From an uncultured Acetatifactor sp. (GTDB taxonomy: Bacteria > Bacillota > Clostridia > Lachnospirales > Lachnospiraceae), in contig CAJUFB010000003.1 in assembly GCA_910585805.1 (NCBI GenBank), positions 49,360 through 113,359 of the forward strand: 64,000 bases of DNA, given 5' to 3'. The notes beneath the pieces are model-generated. The model worked only from the letters and a program-made list of their open reading frames with translations. It searched no databases and was not told where the DNA came from. The stretch's first letter is position 1, and each line of letters opens with the position of its first letter. This document shows positions 61,164-64,000 of the stretch, one piece after another. A program made the position numbers and the translations under genes.

Positions 61164-62138
61164 ATGGCTGACAAAATTAAAACAATCGCAGTTTTGACCA
61201 GCGGCGGAGATGCACCGGGTATGAATGCCGCCATCAGGGCGGTAGTCCGTACTGCTATTTATAGGGGTCTGAAGGTAAAGGGGATCAAAAAGGGCTATAA
61301 CGGCCTGCTGAATGAGGATATCATTGATATGCAGCCCCGCAACGTGTCCGACATTATCCAGAAGGGCGGCACCGTTCTGGGCACGGCCAGATGTCTGGAG
61401 TTTAAGAAGGCGGAATATCAGCAGAAGGCTGCTGACATCTGCAGGAAGCACGGGATTGACGGTGTGGTCGTGATCGGAGGCGACGGTTCCTATCGCGGAG
61501 CTCAGGCGCTTTCCAGACAGGGGATCAATGCGGTGGGCATTCCGGGCACCATAGACCTGGATATTGCCTGCACGGATTATACTATCGGCTTTGACACGGC
61601 GGTAAACACTGCCATGCAGGCCATTGACAAGGTAAAGGATACTTCTTCTTCCCATGAGCGCTGCAGTATTATTGAGGTAATGGGGCGTCATGCAGGTTAT
61701 ATTGCGCTGTGGTGCGGTGTTGCCAACGGCGCGGAAGACATTCTGCTTCCGGAGAATTACGATTACAACGAGCAGGAGATCGTGAGCCATATCATTGAGA
61801 GCCGCAAGAAGGGCAAGATCCACCATCTGATCATCAACGCAGAGGGCATCGGCCATTCTACTTCCATGGCAAAGAGAATTGAGGCGGCTACCGGCGTGGA
61901 GACCAGGGCTACGATCCTGGGCTACATGCAGCGAGGCGGAAGCCCCACGGCAAAGGACCGTTATTATGCTTCTGTCATGGGCGCCTATGCGGTGGATATC
62001 ATGCTGGAAGGCAAGACCAACAGGGTGGTCGGCTACAAATACGGCGAGTTTTCGGACTTCGGCATTGAGGAAGCCCTGATGATGCAGAAAGATATCGACA
62101 GGTATCAGTATGAAGTAGCCAGAATGCTGGCGATCTGA
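61164..62138 (+). CDS. pfkA: 6-phosphofructokinase
   Basis: Phosphorylates fructose-6-phosphate, the committed step of glycolysis. LTSGGDAPGMNAAIR near the N-terminus, GGDGSYRGA, PGTIDLDI with the catalytic Asp kept (the usual Asn of TIDND is Leu), EVMGRHAGYIAL, and GYMQRGGSPTAKDR. 324 residues. Start after GACAGGAGGAGC. Follows dnaE by 77 bp. Confidence 0.95.
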   Translation: MADKIKTIAVLTSGGDAPGMNAAIRAVVRTAIYRGLKVKGIKKGYNGLLNEDIIDMQPRNVSDIIQKGGTVLGTARCLEFKKAEYQQKAADICRKHGIDGVVVIGGDGSYRGAQALSRQGINAVGIPGTIDLDIACTDYTIGFDTAVNTAMQAIDKVKDTSSSHERCSIIEVMGRHAGYIALWCGVANGAEDILLPENYDYNEQEIVSHIIESRKKGKIHHLIINAEGIGHSTSMAKRIEAATGVETRATILGYMQRGGSPTAKDRYYASVMGAYAVDIMLEGKTNRVVGYKYGEFSDFGIEEALMMQKDIDRYQYEVARMLAI

Positions 62139-62148
62139 TCAGGCGCTT

Positions 62149-62943
62149 ATGATTACCAGCAGTTCAAATCCAAGAGTGAAGCAGATCGTCCAATGGCAGA
62201 ATAAGGCAAAGGAAAGGCGCAGTGCCGGTATTTTTCTGGCGGAAGGCTTTAAGCTGTTCGGGGAGGCTCCGGAAGAATGGATCCGGGAGGTTTATATTTC
62301 CGATGGCAGCTGGGACAAAGTCTCCGGGATTCCGGGCATGAGAGAAAAACTGGTCAGGACCGGGTGCGAAACCGTAAGTCCGGAATTGTTTCCGAAGATG
62401 TCGGATACCCAGAGCCCGCAGGGGATTTTGTGTGTCCTGAGGCGTCCGCAGTACAGCATGGAAGAGATGCTGTCTGTCCCCAAACCGTTGTTTCTCGTGC
62501 TGGAGAATCTTCAGGATCCGGGAAATCTGGGAACCATTGTCAGGACCGGTGAGGGGGCAGGAGTTACCGGCATTATTATGGGAGCCGGAACGGCCGATAT
62601 CTATAATCCCAAAACCATCCGGGCAACCATGGGGTCTGTTTTCCGGGTTCCCTTTGTGTATACGGAAGATCTGTGCCGGGCAGTTGCGCAGCTGCGGGAA
62701 AACGGTGTCAGGGTGTATGCTGCCCATCTGCAGGGAGAGAGATACTATGACAGTTTTTCCTTTCGGGAAGGGACAGCTTTCCTGATCGGCAACGAGGGAG
62801 CGGGGCTTAGCGGGGAGCTGGCTTCGCAGGCGGATTCTTATCTGAAGATTCCCATGGAAGGCTGTGTGGAATCTTTGAATGCTGCCGTCACCGCGTCGGT
62901 TCTGATGTATGAGGTGCACCGTCAGAGACACTGCATCTGCTGA
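62149..62943 (+). CDS. TrmH/SpoU-family RNA 2'-O-methyltransferase
   Basis: 264 residues. An N-terminal substrate-binding segment (SSNPRVKQIVQWQNKAKERR) and SPOUT trefoil-knot domain with motif 1 NLQDPGNLGTIVRTGEGAG, motif 2 LIGNEGAGLSGEL, motif 3 IPMEGCVESLNAAVTASVLM. Methylates a ribose in rRNA or tRNA using SAM; target base unknown. Starts 10 bp after pfkA, so probably co-transcribed. Confidence 0.93.
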   Translation: MITSSSNPRVKQIVQWQNKAKERRSAGIFLAEGFKLFGEAPEEWIREVYISDGSWDKVSGIPGMREKLVRTGCETVSPELFPKMSDTQSPQGILCVLRRPQYSMEEMLSVPKPLFLVLENLQDPGNLGTIVRTGEGAGVTGIIMGAGTADIYNPKTIRATMGSVFRVPFVYTEDLCRAVAQLRENGVRVYAAHLQGERYYDSFSFREGTAFLIGNEGAGLSGELASQADSYLKIPMEGCVESLNAAVTASVLMYEVHRQRHCIC

Positions 62944-63298
62944 AGAATACTTGCCTGTTATACATTTCGTAAGTGTCAGTCAACATATATGTTGGTGCAG
63001 TCAGAAAATGCCATAAGCACAGTATCCTGATTTTGTTCGTGCATATATTCTGCGGCGGTTTCCGGGTTGCCCGGCTTGGTGCGGCGCTCCGTTTTCCGGA
63101 GCTTTGAGCGGAAGAAGCCCTTCCTCACATGCGGGTCTTCGCGTTTTTTCGGAAAGTGGCCAGACAACGGCTGCTTTCCAGGCTTTTTTGCATATCCGAT
63201 TTTCTTTCTTCTATAGTAATCAGAATTATTTCCCTTTCGGATTTTCCAGGATCCTTCAGATATTCGTCTCCTGGCATAATTTCTGCAAAATATTCCCT

Positions 63299-63404
63299 TA
63301 AGAGCTGTCGGAACATAACCACTGCAACTTATTCAGGTAAAAAACGAGAAATACAATATAACCTGCTATGAACTTGCAGCGGTTATTTGCAGACATTTCC
63401 TTAT
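63299..63404 (+). repeat. Repeat B copy
   Basis: TTAAGAGCTGTCGG...CATAACCACTGCAACTT (63299-63331) is mirrored by AACTTGCAGCGGTTAT...GACATTTCCTTA (63372-63404). About 106 bp, inverted arms of ~32 bp. Confidence 0.85.
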
Positions 63405-63470
63405 GACCTGTTCGGCAGAAAACGGATGATATCAGATATAGCAATCCTTGCCGGTCCGCAAAACAAAAAA

Positions 63471-63498
63471 GTTCGCCTTATATGCAAGTAAGGCGAAC
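63471..63498 (+). terminator. Bidirectional terminator-like hairpin, left copy
   Basis: A GTTCGCCTTA...TAAGGCGAAC hairpin flanked by AAAAAA on the left and TTTTTTT on the right, so it could stop transcription from both sides. Its exact reverse complement occurs at 63934-63961. Confidence 0.75.
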
Positions 63499-63933
63499 TT
63501 TTTTTAATAACTTTAACCATTCTATACTATTTATTCACACATTGCAAGAGGATTTTTTTCTTTTGCATTTTTTGGCAGATTTGCTGATTTTAGATGGTCA
63601 TTTTCTTGATTATATACAGCAAAATGCTGTTTTTACAGTGGATTTACAAAGATCTGTAGATCTCGTTTTTGGAAATAACGTCTTATTTTAGATCAAAAAA
63701 CAAGCATATCCAAATACAAGGGCATATAAAAGAAAGGGAAGCCGTTGACGGCGGTAATGGCGGCTCCTGCCTGCTGCCGTCTCCTTTTTCATGTGTCCCA
63801 TGAAGAGGCTGCGTTCCCGTAAACCCGCATTTTTCCTGCATGATTCCGTTTCCTGGACTATATCTGCAAGAGCATATGCTCAAAATTCCATAGCAATAAA
63901 CGTATCTGCGAAAAAGGCGTTTTTGCTAAAAAA

Positions 63934-63961
63934 GTTCGCCTTACTTGCATATAAGGCGAAC
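63934..63961 (-). terminator. Bidirectional terminator-like hairpin, right inverted copy
   Basis: Exact 28-bp reverse complement of 63471-63498, again preceded by AAAAAA and followed by CTTTT. The pair encloses 435 bp of A+T-rich sequence. Confidence 0.7.
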
Positions 63962-64000
63962 CTTTTGAAAGGGAAAAAACACAGGAAAGAGCATAATTAT

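Larger units (their letters stand above)
62944..64000. other. Gene-poor end region
   Basis: About 1 kb without a recognisable intact gene. It contains a repeat B copy, two identical but oppositely oriented 28-bp hairpins, and an A+T-rich stretch between them. Minus-strand translations at 62976-63167 (ending SDCTNIYVD) and 63125-63322 (AEIMPGDEYLKDPGKSERE) look protein-like and may be frameshifted scraps of one gene, but no family is recognised. Confidence 0.5.

Noticed and set aside
61560..61575. Leu in place of Asn in the PfkA TIDND motif as a loss of function
   Set aside because: The catalytic Asp is retained and the change is not at a catalytic position; the enzyme looks intact.
63482..63691. 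69-codon frame inside the inverted hairpin pair
   Set aside because: It starts within the hairpin, has no SD and does not resemble a transposase or any known peptide.

Overview
The window is about 64 kb of a Gram-positive Clostridia chromosome, most likely Lachnospiraceae. The evidence is gene order and family content: a dusB - unknown gene - greA block, glgC-glgD-spoVG, a glnA followed by an ANTAR regulator, an S-box riboswitch ahead of metK, strong AGGAGG-type ribosome binding sites and Rho-independent terminators. No rRNA, tRNA, CRISPR array, phage or intact transposase gene was recognised.

Layout. 1-7.3 kb: end of a polytopic membrane protein, argF, birA, a small conserved gene, dusB, an unknown two-part protein, greA. 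7.8-14.9 kb: surface polysaccharide genes, namely a membrane-bound sugar-nucleotide dehydratase, a phosphoglycosyl transferase that starts a lipid-linked glycan, an unusual epimerase-glycosyltransferase fusion, and GT4 and GT2 transferases. 14.9-19.5 kb: an ECF sigma/anti-sigma pair on the minus strand, divergent from a calcium-type P-ATPase. 19.7-22.6 kb: glycogen precursor genes glgC and glgD, then spoVG. 22.7-23.4 kb: gene remnants. 23.5-33 kb: glnA, ANTAR regulator, aldo-keto reductase, SWIM zinc-finger protein, a BtrH-like protein with an AraC regulator, a nuclease remnant, a hydrolase. 33-42 kb: three large polytopic membrane proteins, then UDP-sugar pyrophosphorylase and galE. 42-46 kb: hemolysin III-like protein behind a structured leader, a small alarmone synthetase, a coiled-coil membrane protein, a flavin reductase. 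46-55 kb: LysM/M23 endopeptidase, murA, then a compact type IV pilus-like operon (transglutaminase lipoprotein, GspF/PilC platform, four small one-TM proteins, PilT ATPase). 55-63 kb: SAM riboswitch and metK, a small protein, dnaE, pfkA, an rRNA-type methyltransferase. The last kilobase has no recognised gene but holds repeats.

The most distinctive non-coding content is three kinds of palindromic repeat: (A) a 102-bp element with TATACTGC/GCAGTATA ends (four full copies and one partial), (B) a 70-106-bp element with inverted ends beginning TAAGGAA (five good copies plus solo ends), one of which supplies the stop codon of a neighbouring gene, and (C) a 108-bp tandemly duplicated large palindrome. 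They sit between genes throughout, often in 5' or 3' untranslated regions.

Functionally the window ties central metabolism (argF, glnA, metK, pfkA, glgCD) to envelope construction (murA, M23 peptidase, sugar-nucleotide supply by the pyrophosphorylase and galE, glycan assembly genes). All family names are from reading the translations by eye; no database search was run.
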